Part shown: positions 14,522-25,646 of the stretch, one piece after another
Numbering within the stretch: position 1 is the stretch's first letter
How the letters are laid out: each line of letters starts with the position of its first letter
Program-made: the position numbers and the translations under genes
The notes under the pieces: model-generated
The model's database searches: none
The model's input: the letters and a program-made list of their open reading frames with translations, nothing else
What the model was told of the DNA's origin: nothing
NCBI RefSeq assembly: GCF_014202505.1
Contig: NZ_JACHGW010000004.1
Span: 434,001 to 498,000 of the forward strand
Length of the DNA: 64,000 nucleotides
Origin: Armatimonas rosea
GTDB taxonomy: Bacteria > Armatimonadota > Armatimonadia > Armatimonadales > Armatimonadaceae
Reading direction: 5' to 3'

Positions 14522-15610
14522 ATGAGCGAAAATTTGCGGCGTACGCCGCTCTACGAAACCCATCTACGCAGCGGAGCGCGGCTGGTCCCCTTTGCAGGCT
14601 GGGAGATGCCTGTTCAATATACCGGAGTTGTCGCGGAGGTCAAGGCGGTCCGCGAGGCAACGGGAATCTTTGATGTCAGCCACATGGGCCGCGTCTGGGT
14701 CGAAGGGCCGCAAGCCGAGGCATTTCTGGACTACCTCACGGTCAACGATGTCAGCAAGCTCACCGATGGCCAGGGTCAGTACAGCCTGATGTGCTACGAG
14801 AGCGGCGGCGTGGTCGATGACATCATTGTCTACCGCATCTCCGCCACGGGATTCTTTGTGGTGATCAATGCGGGCAACCGCGATAAGGACCTCGCCTGGA
14901 TGCGCGAGAAGCTCGCGGGCTTCGATGCCACCCTCACCGACCGCTCCGACGAGACCGGGCTGATCGCGGTGCAGGGCCCCAAGGCGCTGGAGCTGCTCCG
15001 CGGGATGACCCAGGATGCGATCTGGATGGGGCGCTTTCAGATCGCGACCGTCAAGCTGGGCACGGCGGGAGTCGATCTGGCGCGCACGGGCTACACGGGC
15101 GAGGACGGTGCCGAGCTGGTCTGCCGCGCCGACCAGGCCGCCCTGCTCTGGGACTCGCTGATTGCGGCGGGAGCGCTTGCCTGTGGCCTCGGGGCGCGCG
15201 ATGCCCTGCGACTGGAGGCGGCCTTGCCCCTCTACGGCCACGAGATGGACGAGACCGTGAACCCCTACGAGGCGCGCCTGGGCTGGGTGGTGAAGCTCGA
15301 CAAAGCCGCGAACTTTATCGGAAAAGACGTGTTGCAAGCCGTGAAGGCGAGCGGCCCGGCGCGAAAGTGTGTTGGAATCACGCTGGAGGGCAAGGGCATC
15401 CCCCGCGAGGGCTATCCGGTCTGCGTGGTGGGCGGTGCGCCTGTCGGGCACATCACGTCGGGGACCTTCTCCCCCACCGTGGGCCGCGGGGTCGCCATGG
15501 CCCGTGTCGAGAGCGCCTACGCAAAGACGGGCACTGCCCTTGAGGTCGAGATTCGGGGAGCGCGCCATGCGGCAACAGTCGCGGCCCTGCCCTTTTATAA
15601 GAATGTCTGA
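14522..15610 (+). CDS. gcvT: Glycine cleavage system aminomethyltransferase (T protein)
   Basis: 362 residues, the usual length. It starts RRTPLYETHLRSGARLVPFAGWEMPVQYTG, then FDVSHMGRVWVEGPQAEAFLDYLTVNDV and GQGQYSLMCYESGGVVDDIIVYR, all standard GcvT folate-binding-fold signatures, with ARTGYTGEDGAELV and GLGARDALRLEAALPLYGHEMDE later. It moves the aminomethyl group from lipoylated H protein to tetrahydrofolate, giving 5,10-methylene-THF and ammonia. First gene of the T-H-PA-orf-PB operon, with a near-leaderless promoter. Confidence 0.97.
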   Translation: MSENLRRTPLYETHLRSGARLVPFAGWEMPVQYTGVVAEVKAVREATGIFDVSHMGRVWVEGPQAEAFLDYLTVNDVSKLTDGQGQYSLMCYESGGVVDDIIVYRISATGFFVVINAGNRDKDLAWMREKLAGFDATLTDRSDETGLIAVQGPKALELLRGMTQDAIWMGRFQIATVKLGTAGVDLARTGYTGEDGAELVCRADQAALLWDSLIAAGALACGLGARDALRLEAALPLYGHEMDETVNPYEARLGWVVKLDKAANFIGKDVLQAVKASGPARKCVGITLEGKGIPREGYPVCVVGGAPVGHITSGTFSPTVGRGVAMARVESAYAKTGTALEVEIRGARHAATVAALPFYKNV

Positions 15611-15634
15611 TATTTTTGAGCCTAGGAGAGAGTT

Positions 15635-16030
15635 ATGTCAAACGTACCGAGTGAGCTGAAGTATTCCAAGTCCCATGAGTGGGTCAAGCTAGACGGCGAT
15701 ATCGCCACGGTGGGGATCACCGACCATGCCCAGGAAGAGCTGGGCGATATTGTCTATGTCGAGCTGCCTGAGGTCGGGCGCGTGCTGGCCTACGACGATG
15801 TCTTTGGGACGGTCGAGTCGGTCAAGGCGGTCTCCGAGCTCTACTCGCCGCTCGCCGGTGAGGTGGTCGCGGTCAACGAGACCCTCACCGACGATCCCGC
15901 TAACAATGGGGCGCTGATCAACTCCACACCCTACGAAGACGGCTGGATGCTCAAGATCCGTGTCTCCGACCCCGATGCCCTGGCCGAGCTGCTCGATGCC
16001 GAGGGCTACAAGAGCGAGATCGGGGAGTAG
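15635..16030 (+). CDS. gcvH: Glycine cleavage system H protein (lipoyl carrier)
   Basis: 131 residues with the full biotin/lipoyl-type sandwich: HEWVKLDGDIATVGITDHAQEELGDIVYVELP and FGTVESVKAVSELYSPLAGEV, where K64 is the lipoylation site. It shuttles the aminomethyl arm between P, T and L proteins. The start is preceded by AGGAGAG, a good Shine-Dalgarno, unlike gcvT. It lies 24 nt after gcvT and 4 nt before gcvPA. Confidence 0.97.
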   Translation: MSNVPSELKYSKSHEWVKLDGDIATVGITDHAQEELGDIVYVELPEVGRVLAYDDVFGTVESVKAVSELYSPLAGEVVAVNETLTDDPANNGALINSTPYEDGWMLKIRVSDPDALAELLDAEGYKSEIGE

Positions 16031-16034
16031 ACCC

Positions 16035-17342
16035 GTGTCCTATATTCCCAATACCGATGCGGATCGCGCCAAGATGCTGGCGGCGGTCGGGGCGAGCTCG
16101 ATCAGTGCACTCTTTGACCACCTGCCCCAAGAGGTGCGCGATGCCGCCGATTTCTCCGCGCTCCCCGATGCCCTCGATGACATCAGCCTGCGCCGGCGGC
16201 TCCTCGAGGTCTCCGGCAAGTCTGTCACCATGGACTCCCACCCGTGCTTCCTCGGGGCCGGTATCTACGACCACTTTATCCCGCCGACAGTCGGGTTTGT
16301 GACCGGGCGCACGGAGTTCTACACCGCCTACACGCCCTACCAGCCCGAGGTCTCTCAAGGTGTCCTCCAGAGCATCTACGAGTTCCAGAGCCTGATCTGC
16401 CAGCTCACCGGCATGGATATCTGCAACGCGTCGATGTACGACGGCGCGACGGCCCTCGCCGAGGGGGTCATCATGGCGGCGGACCTGACCAAGCGTCGTA
16501 AGGTCCTCCTGCCCAGCTCGCTCCACCCCGCGTTCCGCCAGGTCGTGGAGACCTACCTGGACCCGCTCGGGATCACGATCGAGACGCTCGCCCACGACCC
16601 CGCAACCGGCCAGCTTCCCGTGATGGCGGACTCCGAGGCGGCCTGTGTCGTGGTGCAGTCCCCGAACTTCTTTGGGACGATCGAGGACCTCAAGGCCCAC
16701 GCCGATGCGGCTCATGCCCATGGCGCGCTCTTGGTCGCCTCGGTGGACCCAATCTCGCTGGGGATCCTGGAGACACCCGGTGCGTGCGGCGTGGACATCC
16801 TTGTCGCGGAGGGCCAAGGCCTGGGCTGCTTCCCCGCGTTCGGCGGTCCGCTGCTCGGAATCTTCTGCTGCAAGAAAGAGTACATCCGCCGCATCCCCGG
16901 CCGCATCGTGGGAGTCACCAAAGACACCGACGGCAACCGGGGCTTTGTGATGACCCTCCGCACCCGCGAGCAGGACATCCGCCGCGATACCGCCACGAGC
17001 AATATCTGCACCAACCAGGCGCTCTTTGCCCTGGCCGCGACGGTCTACCTGGCGAGCTTTGGCAAGCAGGGAATGAAGGAAGTGGCGACTCTCTGCGTCC
17101 AGAAAGCCCACTACGCCGCTGAGCAGCTCGCCAGCCTTCCGGGCTTCTCGCTTGTCTTCTCGGGGGCGTTCTTCAAGGAGTTTGTGATCCAGTGCCCGAG
17201 CGATCCCGTGGCACTGAACAAGAAGCTCCTCGCGGCGGGGATTCTTGGGGGCCTGCCGCTCCCGGGAAACCAGATGCTTGTCTGTGTCACGGAGCAGCGC
17301 TCCAAGTCTGAGATCGACCAGCTAGTGGAATGCCTTCGCTAA
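16035..17342 (+). CDS. gcvPA: Glycine dehydrogenase (decarboxylating) subunit 1
   Basis: 435 residues from a GTG start 4 nt after gcvH. It begins SYIPNTDADRAKMLAAVGASSISALFDHLP, then FLGAGIYDHFIPPTVGFVTGRTEFYTAYTPYQPEVSQG and CNASMYDGATALAEGVIMA, typical of the N-terminal half-protein of the two-subunit P protein. The subunit lacks the PLP lysine, which lies in gcvPB. The longer in-frame extension upstream overlaps gcvH and is rejected. Its 3' end overlaps the next gene by 13 nt. Confidence 0.96.
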   Translation: MSYIPNTDADRAKMLAAVGASSISALFDHLPQEVRDAADFSALPDALDDISLRRRLLEVSGKSVTMDSHPCFLGAGIYDHFIPPTVGFVTGRTEFYTAYTPYQPEVSQGVLQSIYEFQSLICQLTGMDICNASMYDGATALAEGVIMAADLTKRRKVLLPSSLHPAFRQVVETYLDPLGITIETLAHDPATGQLPVMADSEAACVVVQSPNFFGTIEDLKAHADAAHAHGALLVASVDPISLGILETPGACGVDILVAEGQGLGCFPAFGGPLLGIFCCKKEYIRRIPGRIVGVTKDTDGNRGFVMTLRTREQDIRRDTATSNICTNQALFALAATVYLASFGKQGMKEVATLCVQKAHYAAEQLASLPGFSLVFSGAFFKEFVIQCPSDPVALNKKLLAAGILGGLPLPGNQMLVCVTEQRSKSEIDQLVECLR

Positions 17343-18115
17343 AGCTCGAGGACCACGCGTTTCGCCTGCTGGAGCATGAGCAGACCGCGCTGGCGTTTCT
17401 GAACCGCACCGCGCACTCGTGGGTGTGGGAGCTCGACCTGCCCGGAGGGGAGATTCTCTTCCGGGAGCCAGGCACCGGGCGGATCTTGTTCTCGTCGGCG
17501 GTCAAGCTGGTGGGCACCTACGACCAGCAGGCGGAGGCCTTTCGCTTTGGCTGGGCCAACCCCGATATTCCCGAGGACTGGAAGTGTGTCTCGGGGCTAG
17601 GGCGCTTGCGTGTGACCGCACGCGGCGCGGGCTTGGAGATCTTCGACTCGGTCGAGCCCGTCACGCTCCGCACGCCCACTCAGGCGCAGGGCTGGGCGGT
17701 TGCCTGCGCGGGCTACCTCAAGGCCTTCTTTGTCTTCGAGGCGCGTCAAGACGGCAAGACCCAGCTCCTCGCCGTGGACTTTTTCCCCGATGCGGGGCTG
17801 ATCGAGCGCGACGTGCATCTTGCGGCGCACGTGATTGAGGAAGGCAAGCTGCGCTTCTCGATGAACCACAAAGAGGCCGTGGTCGCCTACCTGGGAACCC
17901 CCAGCGGCGCGGGCGGCTCGAACCTGGCCGACGAGACGTTCTTCTGGGAGCTGGGAGGCAGCCAGCTTCGGATTCAGTTTGCGCACCACGGCCAGATCAT
18001 CAGCATGAATGTCAGCACCCCCGAGCCCCCCGCCGCACTCGTGCCCGAGACTCCCAGCACCCCCGAGCGCAAGCCCGGCCTGCTCACACGACTCTTTGGA
18101 AAACGTAACGGATAA
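17330..18115 (+). CDS. Unknown protein embedded in the gcv operon
   Basis: 261 residues, beginning inside the end of gcvPA (13-nt overlap, different frame) and ending 4 nt before gcvPB, so it is fully within the operon. Repeated Trp/aromatic strand motifs (HSWVWELDLPGGEILFREPG, FRFGWANPDIPEDW, FFWELGGSQLRIQFAHHGQI) suggest a small all-beta domain. A low-complexity Pro/Thr/Glu linker and a basic end (KPGLLTRLFGKRNG) follow, a layout seen when a C-terminus touches the membrane or nucleic acid. It may belong to the DUF6882-type group, a weak impression only. Not a lipoate or glycine-pathway enzyme by any motif I can see. Confidence 0.75.
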   Translation: MPSLKLEDHAFRLLEHEQTALAFLNRTAHSWVWELDLPGGEILFREPGTGRILFSSAVKLVGTYDQQAEAFRFGWANPDIPEDWKCVSGLGRLRVTARGAGLEIFDSVEPVTLRTPTQAQGWAVACAGYLKAFFVFEARQDGKTQLLAVDFFPDAGLIERDVHLAAHVIEEGKLRFSMNHKEAVVAYLGTPSGAGGSNLADETFFWELGGSQLRIQFAHHGQIISMNVSTPEPPAALVPETPSTPERKPGLLTRLFGKRNG

Positions 18116-18119
18116 CACT

Positions 18120-19577
18120 ATGGAACAAACAATCTTTGAACTCTCTCGCCCCGGCCGTGTGGGTGTCCGCATGCCCGCTTGCGATGTGCCGACCAAGCCG
18201 CTGGAGGCGCTCTTGCCTGGGGTCGCCCTGCGCGACGAGCTCCCGCTACCCGAGCTCTCCGAGCCGGAGGTCGTGCGGCACTTTGTGCGTATCTCGAACC
18301 TGAACTACTGCGTCGACAAGGGCCTCTACCCGCTGGGCTCCTGCACGATGAAGTACAACCCCAAGATCAACGATGTCGCCGTGAACATGCCCGGCTTCGC
18401 CCGCGTGCACCCCTACCAGCCGGAGGAGACCGCACAGGGCGCGATCGAGGTGCTCTACGAGATGCAGAGCTGGCTCTCGACGATCCTGGGCATGGACGCG
18501 GTCAGCCTCCAGCCCGCCGCGGGTGCCCACGGTGAGCTGCTCGGGCTGATGCTGATCCGCGCCTACCATGTCCACCGCGGCGATGGCGAGACCCGGCGTC
18601 TCGTGCTGGTTCCCACGGCTGCTCACGGGACCAACCCGGCATCGGCGGCGCGCTGTGGCTACAAGGTGGTGGATGTCAAGACCAATGAGCGCGGCCTGAC
18701 CGATCTTGAGCACCTCAAGGAGCAGCTCGCCAAGAACGAGGGGCATATCGCGGGCTTCATGCTCACCAACCCCAACACGGTCGGGCTGTTTGAGGAGGAG
18801 ATTCTCGAGATCTCGCGCCTGGTCCACGAGGCGGGCGGGCTGATGTACTGCGACGGTGCGAACATGAACGCGCTGGTGGGGACGGTGCGCCCCGGCGACA
18901 TGGGCTTCGATGTGATGCACGTCAACCTGCACAAGACCTTCTCGGTCCCCCACGGCGGCGGCGGCCCCGGCTCCGGCCCGGTGGGCGTGAAGAAGATCCT
19001 GGAGCCGTTCCTCCCCGTGCCGATGGCGGTCAAGAACGACGACGGCACGTTCTCGTTGGACTCAGACCGCCCGCTCTCCATTGGCAAGGTCGGGCCGTAC
19101 GCGGGGGCCTACCTTGCGGTGGTGCGCTCCTTTGCCTACCTGCTGCACTACGGTCGCGAGAAGCTGCCGCAGATCAGCGAGAACAGCGTCCTGAATGCGA
19201 GCTACCTTAAGGCCAAGCTCTCCAAGACCTTCGCGGTGGCCTACGACCGGCCCTGCATGCACGAGGCGGTCTTCTCCCTGGAGCGGCTGAAGAAGGACTA
19301 CAATGTCAAGGCGCTGGATGTCTGCAAGCGCATTATCGACTACGGCTTCCACCCCCCGACCATGTACTTCCCGCTGATCGTCCCCGAGTGTCTGATGATC
19401 GAGCCCACGGAGTCGGAGAGCATGGAGACCCTGGATGCGTTTGTGGAGGCGCTGGAGGCGATCGCGCAAGAGGCCGCCGACACCCCCGCCCTGGTGCAGG
19501 GCGCGCCCTACACCGCCCCGGTCAAGCGCCTCGACGAGCCCTTTGCCGCACGTAACCTGGATGTCGCCTGGAAATAA
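18120..19577 (+). CDS. gcvPB: Glycine dehydrogenase (decarboxylating) subunit 2
   Basis: 485 residues from ATG 18120. It begins TIFELSRPGRVGVRMPACDVPTKPLEALLP, and contains NLNYCVDKGLYPLGSCTMKYNPKIND, SLQPAAGAHGELLGLMLIRAYH, and DVMHVNLHKTFSVPHGGGGPGSGPVG with K272 as the PLP Schiff-base lysine. With GcvPA it decarboxylates glycine and loads H protein. An in-frame upstream extension from 18009 overlaps the preceding gene and is rejected. Followed by a clear terminator. Confidence 0.97.
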   Translation: MEQTIFELSRPGRVGVRMPACDVPTKPLEALLPGVALRDELPLPELSEPEVVRHFVRISNLNYCVDKGLYPLGSCTMKYNPKINDVAVNMPGFARVHPYQPEETAQGAIEVLYEMQSWLSTILGMDAVSLQPAAGAHGELLGLMLIRAYHVHRGDGETRRLVLVPTAAHGTNPASAARCGYKVVDVKTNERGLTDLEHLKEQLAKNEGHIAGFMLTNPNTVGLFEEEILEISRLVHEAGGLMYCDGANMNALVGTVRPGDMGFDVMHVNLHKTFSVPHGGGGPGSGPVGVKKILEPFLPVPMAVKNDDGTFSLDSDRPLSIGKVGPYAGAYLAVVRSFAYLLHYGREKLPQISENSVLNASYLKAKLSKTFAVAYDRPCMHEAVFSLERLKKDYNVKALDVCKRIIDYGFHPPTMYFPLIVPECLMIEPTESESMETLDAFVEALEAIAQEAADTPALVQGAPYTAPVKRLDEPFAARNLDVAWK

Positions 19578-19599
19578 CCCGGCTTCGTCGTAATGCAAT

Positions 19600-19631
19600 G
19601 CCCCGCGCCGGTCTTGGCGCGGGGCGTTTTT
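19600..19631 (+). terminator. Intrinsic terminator of the gcv operon
   Basis: A GC stem GCCCCGCGCC/GGCGCGGGGC with a short loop, then GTTTTT, 23 nt after the gcvPB stop. Confidence 0.88.
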
Positions 19632-19639
19632 CGTCTTGG

Positions 19640-20033
19640 GTGGGGCGCATAAATTCGGGCGGCGTTTGTGTTCGGGCGGCTAAAGCGGCCCGCTGTTACG
19701 GCAAGACCCATGAATGGGCCTACGGAGTGGGCGGAGTGCTTGCGGGTTTCGGCCCGTGCTTCTTGTCCGGCACGGAAATCGTGCGGCAAGCCAGGATGGA
19801 AATCATCCGGCTATGGGGCGCTTCGCGCCGCCTCCTCGTCCCTCGTCGGTACAAGTGTTGTGTCACTAAAATTTGAGCGAAGCGAACGGCCGAAGGCCCC
19901 ATAGCCCGACGATCTCCGTCGAGGCTACCCCGCCGTCCCCGCCGCAGCGCCCCCCGGCTTCGGCCCCCACTTCTTGTACTCGCGCGTCCTCGATCTGCGC
20001 GGTGGCATCCTGCGCGGCGGCGGCTTCGTGTTC
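19640..20033. other. Gene-free region with degenerate palindromic repeat fragments
   Basis: I find no supported gene. The stretch holds GGCGGCTAAAGCGGCCCG (from 19675) and CAAGACCCATGAATGGGCCT (from ~19701). Both motifs recur in the palindrome at 20034-20158, the second in inverted form. Several short hairpins are present, such as GGCGCTTCGCGCC near 19816. It looks like the decayed remains of one or more repeat copies. Short open frames here have no family features. Confidence 0.55.
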
Positions 20034-20158
20034 CACCGGGCGGCTAAAGCGGCCCGATGTTTCGACAAGCAGGCTAAAGCCCGCTCGGCTCTGGTGCGTA
20101 ATCGTGAGGCCCATTTATGGGTCTTGTCGCATCAGCGGGTCGCTTTAGCCACCCGGTG
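20034..20158. repeat. 125-bp palindromic element with near-perfect 18-bp ends
   Basis: The left end CACCGGGCGGCTAAAGCG and right end CGCTTTAGCCACCCGGTG are complementary at 17 of 18 positions. The interior carries GAGGCCCATTTATGGGTCTTG, whose inverse occurs near 19701. Downstream of gcvPB and of ppdK; no transposase nearby. Confidence 0.75.
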
Positions 20159-20200
20159 AAAAACGCAAAGCAGAAAGGCCGAAGGCAATTGCCTCCGGCC
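20158..20200 (-). terminator. Intrinsic terminator of ppdK
   Basis: On the minus strand, GGCCGGAGGCAATTGCCTTCGGCC forms a strong stem with almost no loop (20177-20200). A T-rich stretch with TTTCTGCTTTGCGTTTTT follows. Confidence 0.75.
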
Positions 20201-20241
20201 CTTCCTTATTGTCCCCCCGTCGGACGGGGGCTAGGGGGTAA
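20201..20241. repeat. Half-copy of a C-run/G-run palindromic element (family 3)
   Basis: TTCCTTATTGTCCCCCCG followed by GGCGGGGG-like and CTAGGGGGT strings matches the right half of the element at 52642-52722. It fills the gap between the ppdK stop and its terminator. Confidence 0.55.
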
Positions 20242-20242
20242 C

Positions 20243-22918
<2,676 letters not shown>

Positions 22919-23075
22919 AGGTCAACTTTTCTCCGGGTTAAAATTCGTAAAAATGCCGCGCTAGCTGAGCTCACAAAGGAAGCCTTCTCCGGCGCGGCAA
23001 AAACCTTCGGATTATACCCCGAATGCAAGAGATCAACCACCCGTAACGAATGCGCGGTAAATTTCGTCCATACGT

Positions 23076-23081
23076 TACAAT
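23076..23081 (+). promoter_or_regulatory. -10 box (TACAAT) for the GspF pair
   Basis: TACAAT ends 11 nt before ATG 23093; the short intervening sequence has no Shine-Dalgarno. Confidence 0.5.
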
Positions 23082-23092
23082 AGGTACACACC

Positions 23093-24301
23093 ATGCCCAT
23101 CTTTCGCTACGAAGCCCACGAGCCCACCGGCCGCGTCCTACGCGGCGCGATGGACGCCCAGAGCCCACAGGAGGTCGAGGCGCGTCTCGCGGGCAAGGGC
23201 TACACCCAGGTTGTCGTGCAGAGCAGCGTACACGCCCCCGCCCCCACAAGTGGGGGAGCCGAGGTGTCGGGAATCACGCCGGCTGCCAAGGCCGAGGACC
23301 TGGGGCTGTTCTTTCGCCAGCTCGGCGCGCTGCTCCATGCAGGGATGACTCCGGGGGCGGCACTCGCTAACCTCGCGCCCCGCACGGCCAACCCGGCACT
23401 CAAGGCGGCGGGGCTGGAGATGGCACGCAGTGTCTCCAACGGGATCTCCTGGGCCACCGAGCTCGCCCGCACCAACGGCCTGATCCCCGAGCACATGGTC
23501 GGGCTGGTCGCGGCGGGAGAGGCGGGTGGCTTCTTGCCCTTCTCCTGCGAGGAAGCGGCCCTGAGTGCGGAGCAAGACGCCGCCCTGCGCCAGGGGCTCG
23601 GCTGGGTGCGCTTTTTGATCTGGCAGAGTGTCTGGTCGATCTTGCTCTTTCAGCCGCTCTTTCCCAGTATCGACACGAAGCACTTCGAGGACATCAAGGG
23701 CCACGCGCTGACCTACCTCAAGTGGCAGGCCTTTCTCTGTGTCCCACTGGGGATCGCGCTGCACCTCGGGGCCTACCTCGGGGGCAAGTGGTGGGCCAGC
23801 CCCGCCGGTGCCCACACCCGGGACTCCCTCTCACTACGGATTCCCGTGATGGCCAAGCTCCACCGCGCCCGCGCCCTTGCCAGCTTCACCCGCGTGCTCT
23901 CGCGCCTGCTCCGCGCCGGCGTGGACTCGTCCACGGCGTATGAAGCCGCCGCCCGCTCGGCCCCCAACTCGGTCCTGCGTGCCCAGCTCCTGCGTGGCCT
24001 CCCCGAGATTCGCGCCGCACGGGGCCTCGATGCCGCCATCCTCGCCACGGGCCTGATGGACCACGACCCGATCCAGCTCCTGGTCACCGGCCAGCAGACC
24101 GGCCAGCTCACCGAGACCCTGGACCAAGTGACCGCGCTCTACCAAGAGGAGGCCGCCCGCGCCACCGACCAGGCGCGCAAGGCCCAGAAACAGCTGGCCG
24201 GGATCATCACGCTTGTCTCCATGGGCTATGTCACGATCCTGGCGACCTATTACATAATGAAGATGAGCTTCCAGGTCGCCGATGGAATCGCGCCCGAGTA
24301 A
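23093..24301 (+). CDS. Type II secretion/type IV pilus inner-membrane platform protein, GspF/PilC-like (first copy)
   Basis: 402 residues. It opens MPIFRYEAHEPTGRVLRGAMDAQSPQEVEARLAGKGY, the GspF/PilC N-terminal signature, then two copies of the GspF domain (FFRQLGALLHAGMTPGAAL and FTRVLSRLLRAGVDSSTAYEAAA). It has three membrane spans (around GVRFLIWQSVWSILLFQPL, WQAFLCVPLGIALHLGAY and the C-terminal VSMGYVTILATYYIM). It should organise pseudopilus assembly at the inner membrane. An in-frame G-rich hairpin repeat encodes part of the linker HAPAPTSGGAEVS (residues 47-56). It lies 4 nt before a second GspF; no GspE/PilB is nearby. Confidence 0.85.
   Translation: MPIFRYEAHEPTGRVLRGAMDAQSPQEVEARLAGKGYTQVVVQSSVHAPAPTSGGAEVSGITPAAKAEDLGLFFRQLGALLHAGMTPGAALANLAPRTANPALKAAGLEMARSVSNGISWATELARTNGLIPEHMVGLVAAGEAGGFLPFSCEEAALSAEQDAALRQGLGWVRFLIWQSVWSILLFQPLFPSIDTKHFEDIKGHALTYLKWQAFLCVPLGIALHLGAYLGGKWWASPAGAHTRDSLSLRIPVMAKLHRARALASFTRVLSRLLRAGVDSSTAYEAAARSAPNSVLRAQLLRGLPEIRAARGLDAAILATGLMDHDPIQLLVTGQQTGQLTETLDQVTALYQEEAARATDQARKAQKQLAGIITLVSMGYVTILATYYIMKMSFQVADGIAPE
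23233..23260. repeat. Mini-hairpin repeat, family 5, in coding sequence (inverted copy)
   Basis: The minus strand reads GGCTCCCCCACTTGTGGGGG then CGGGGGCG. It shares GCTCCCCCA-N4-TGGGGGCGGGGG with the copies at 35591 and 41431. It is translated as part of the Pro/Thr/Gly linker of the first GspF. Confidence 0.65.
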
Positions 24302-24305
24302 CCTT

Positions 24306-25553
24306 ATGCCAACGTACTCCTACCACGCCAAAGACAACGAAGGTCGCCAGATCTCCGGGCTGATCGAGGCTGTCAACCCCAGCCTCGCTGCCGCCTCGCT
24401 CCGGGAGCAGGGACTCTTTCCCAGCAAGATCGAACAGGCTCCCCCCGGCACGACCTACGACCACTCGCTCCCCCCGACCCCCAATCCGCAGCGCCCTCTC
24501 TCCCCGGACCGGCCAACGCGCGTGGACCCCGCCCCGTTCATGGTGGCGGTCCCCCTCTCCGAGCTGGCGATGTTCTACCGGCAGTTTGCCACCCTCCTGC
24601 GCTCCGGGGTCCCGCTCTTGCAGTCGCTCCATGCGCTGGAGAACCAGACCAAGAACACGCGCCTCAAGCAGATCCTGCGCGAGTGCCAGGCCGCGATCGC
24701 CAGCGGTGCCCCGCTCTCCCGGGTGATGGACAACTACCCCGCGGTCTTTACGGCGATGCAGGTAGAGCTGGTCCGCGCCGGGGAGACCGGCGGCATGCTG
24801 GAGGCGATGTGCAACCGCCTCGCCGACTATTTAGAGCGCGAGATCGAGATCCGGCGCAAGCTCTCCCGCGAGACCCTCTACCCCAAGATCGTGCTCTCGC
24901 TCGCCGGGCTTGTCTACCTGATTATCAAGTGGACCCAAGCCGGTATGGGGGCGTCGGGGTCGGCGGTCGTGGCGGCAAAGGTGCAGTTTGCGGTGATTGT
25001 CGCGGTGACCCTCGCGGGGCTGTGGTGGCTGGGGCGCTTCCTGAACCAGTTTCCGGCCTTTGGCGCGGCGTGGGACAACTTCAAGATGTTTATCCCCGGT
25101 GTGGGAGGAGTCGCACGGCGCTACGCCACGGCCCGCTTCTGCCGTGCACTCGGGGCGCTGTTTGCAGGCGGCATTAATATTGTCCGTGCGGTCGAGATCG
25201 CGGGCCGCGCCTGTGGCAACCGGGCGATCGCCCAGGCGATGCTCGACGGGGTCCCGCTGCTGATGTCGGGCCAGGGAATCGGGGCGGTGCTGGCGCAGTC
25301 GGGCGTGCTCTCTCCCATCGCGGTGCAGATGGCGCGCACAGGCGAGGCGACGGGCAGCCTCGACGACATGCTGGCCCGTGTCGCGGACTTTCTGGAGTCC
25401 GAAGCAGATATGAAGGCCCACCGCCTGGCAACGGTACTAGGGGTGGTGGCGATCTTAGTGGCCGCGGTGGTGGTGCTGATGATCGCGATCCAGGCCTACA
25501 TGGGAGTCGCAAATCAGGCGATGAGTGCGGGCGACGGGGGCGGGGGAGATTAG
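24306..25553 (+). CDS. Type II secretion/type IV pilus platform protein, GspF/PilC-like (second copy)
   Basis: 415 residues from ATG 24306, 4 nt after the previous stop. It starts MPTYSYHAKDNEGRQISGLIEAVNPSLAAASLREQGLFP, then a Pro-rich linker (LPPTPNPQRPLSPDRP). The canonical GspF repeats are FYRQFATLLRSGVPLLQSLHALENQTKN and FCRALGALFAGGINIVRAVEIAGRACGN, with membrane spans including KIVLSLAGLVYLIIKW and VVAILVAAVVVLMIAIQAYM. Two consecutive, divergent GspF paralogues suggest a heteromeric platform or two alternative systems. Confidence 0.87.
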   Translation: MPTYSYHAKDNEGRQISGLIEAVNPSLAAASLREQGLFPSKIEQAPPGTTYDHSLPPTPNPQRPLSPDRPTRVDPAPFMVAVPLSELAMFYRQFATLLRSGVPLLQSLHALENQTKNTRLKQILRECQAAIASGAPLSRVMDNYPAVFTAMQVELVRAGETGGMLEAMCNRLADYLEREIEIRRKLSRETLYPKIVLSLAGLVYLIIKWTQAGMGASGSAVVAAKVQFAVIVAVTLAGLWWLGRFLNQFPAFGAAWDNFKMFIPGVGGVARRYATARFCRALGALFAGGINIVRAVEIAGRACGNRAIAQAMLDGVPLLMSGQGIGAVLAQSGVLSPIAVQMARTGEATGSLDDMLARVADFLESEADMKAHRLATVLGVVAILVAAVVVLMIAIQAYMGVANQAMSAGDGGGGD

Positions 25554-25611
25554 CCTTCCCCCACTCGGTTGGGGACATGAAAAAAAGATGAAACTTTTTT
25601 ATCGGGAACCC

Positions 25612-25640
25612 TTGACATAATCTTTAGCGTACGTTATAGT
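25612..25640 (+). promoter_or_regulatory. Consensus sigma70-type promoter of a short RNA
   Basis: TTGACA (25612-25617), exactly 17 bp, then TATAGT (25635-25640). This is the best -35/-10 match seen in the window, and no coding sequence follows in the same direction before the terminator at 25681. Confidence 0.85.
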
Positions 25641-25646
25641 TTCGGC

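Noticed and set aside
19600-20240. Short open frames (60-92 residues) in the gcvPB-ppdK gap
   Set aside because: They run through palindromic repeats and terminators and share no features of real proteins.
25554-25611. Terminator for the GspF operon (AAAAAAG..CTTTTTT stem)
   Set aside because: The stem is A/T only and weak; a small GC stem nearby lacks a T-run, so no call was made.
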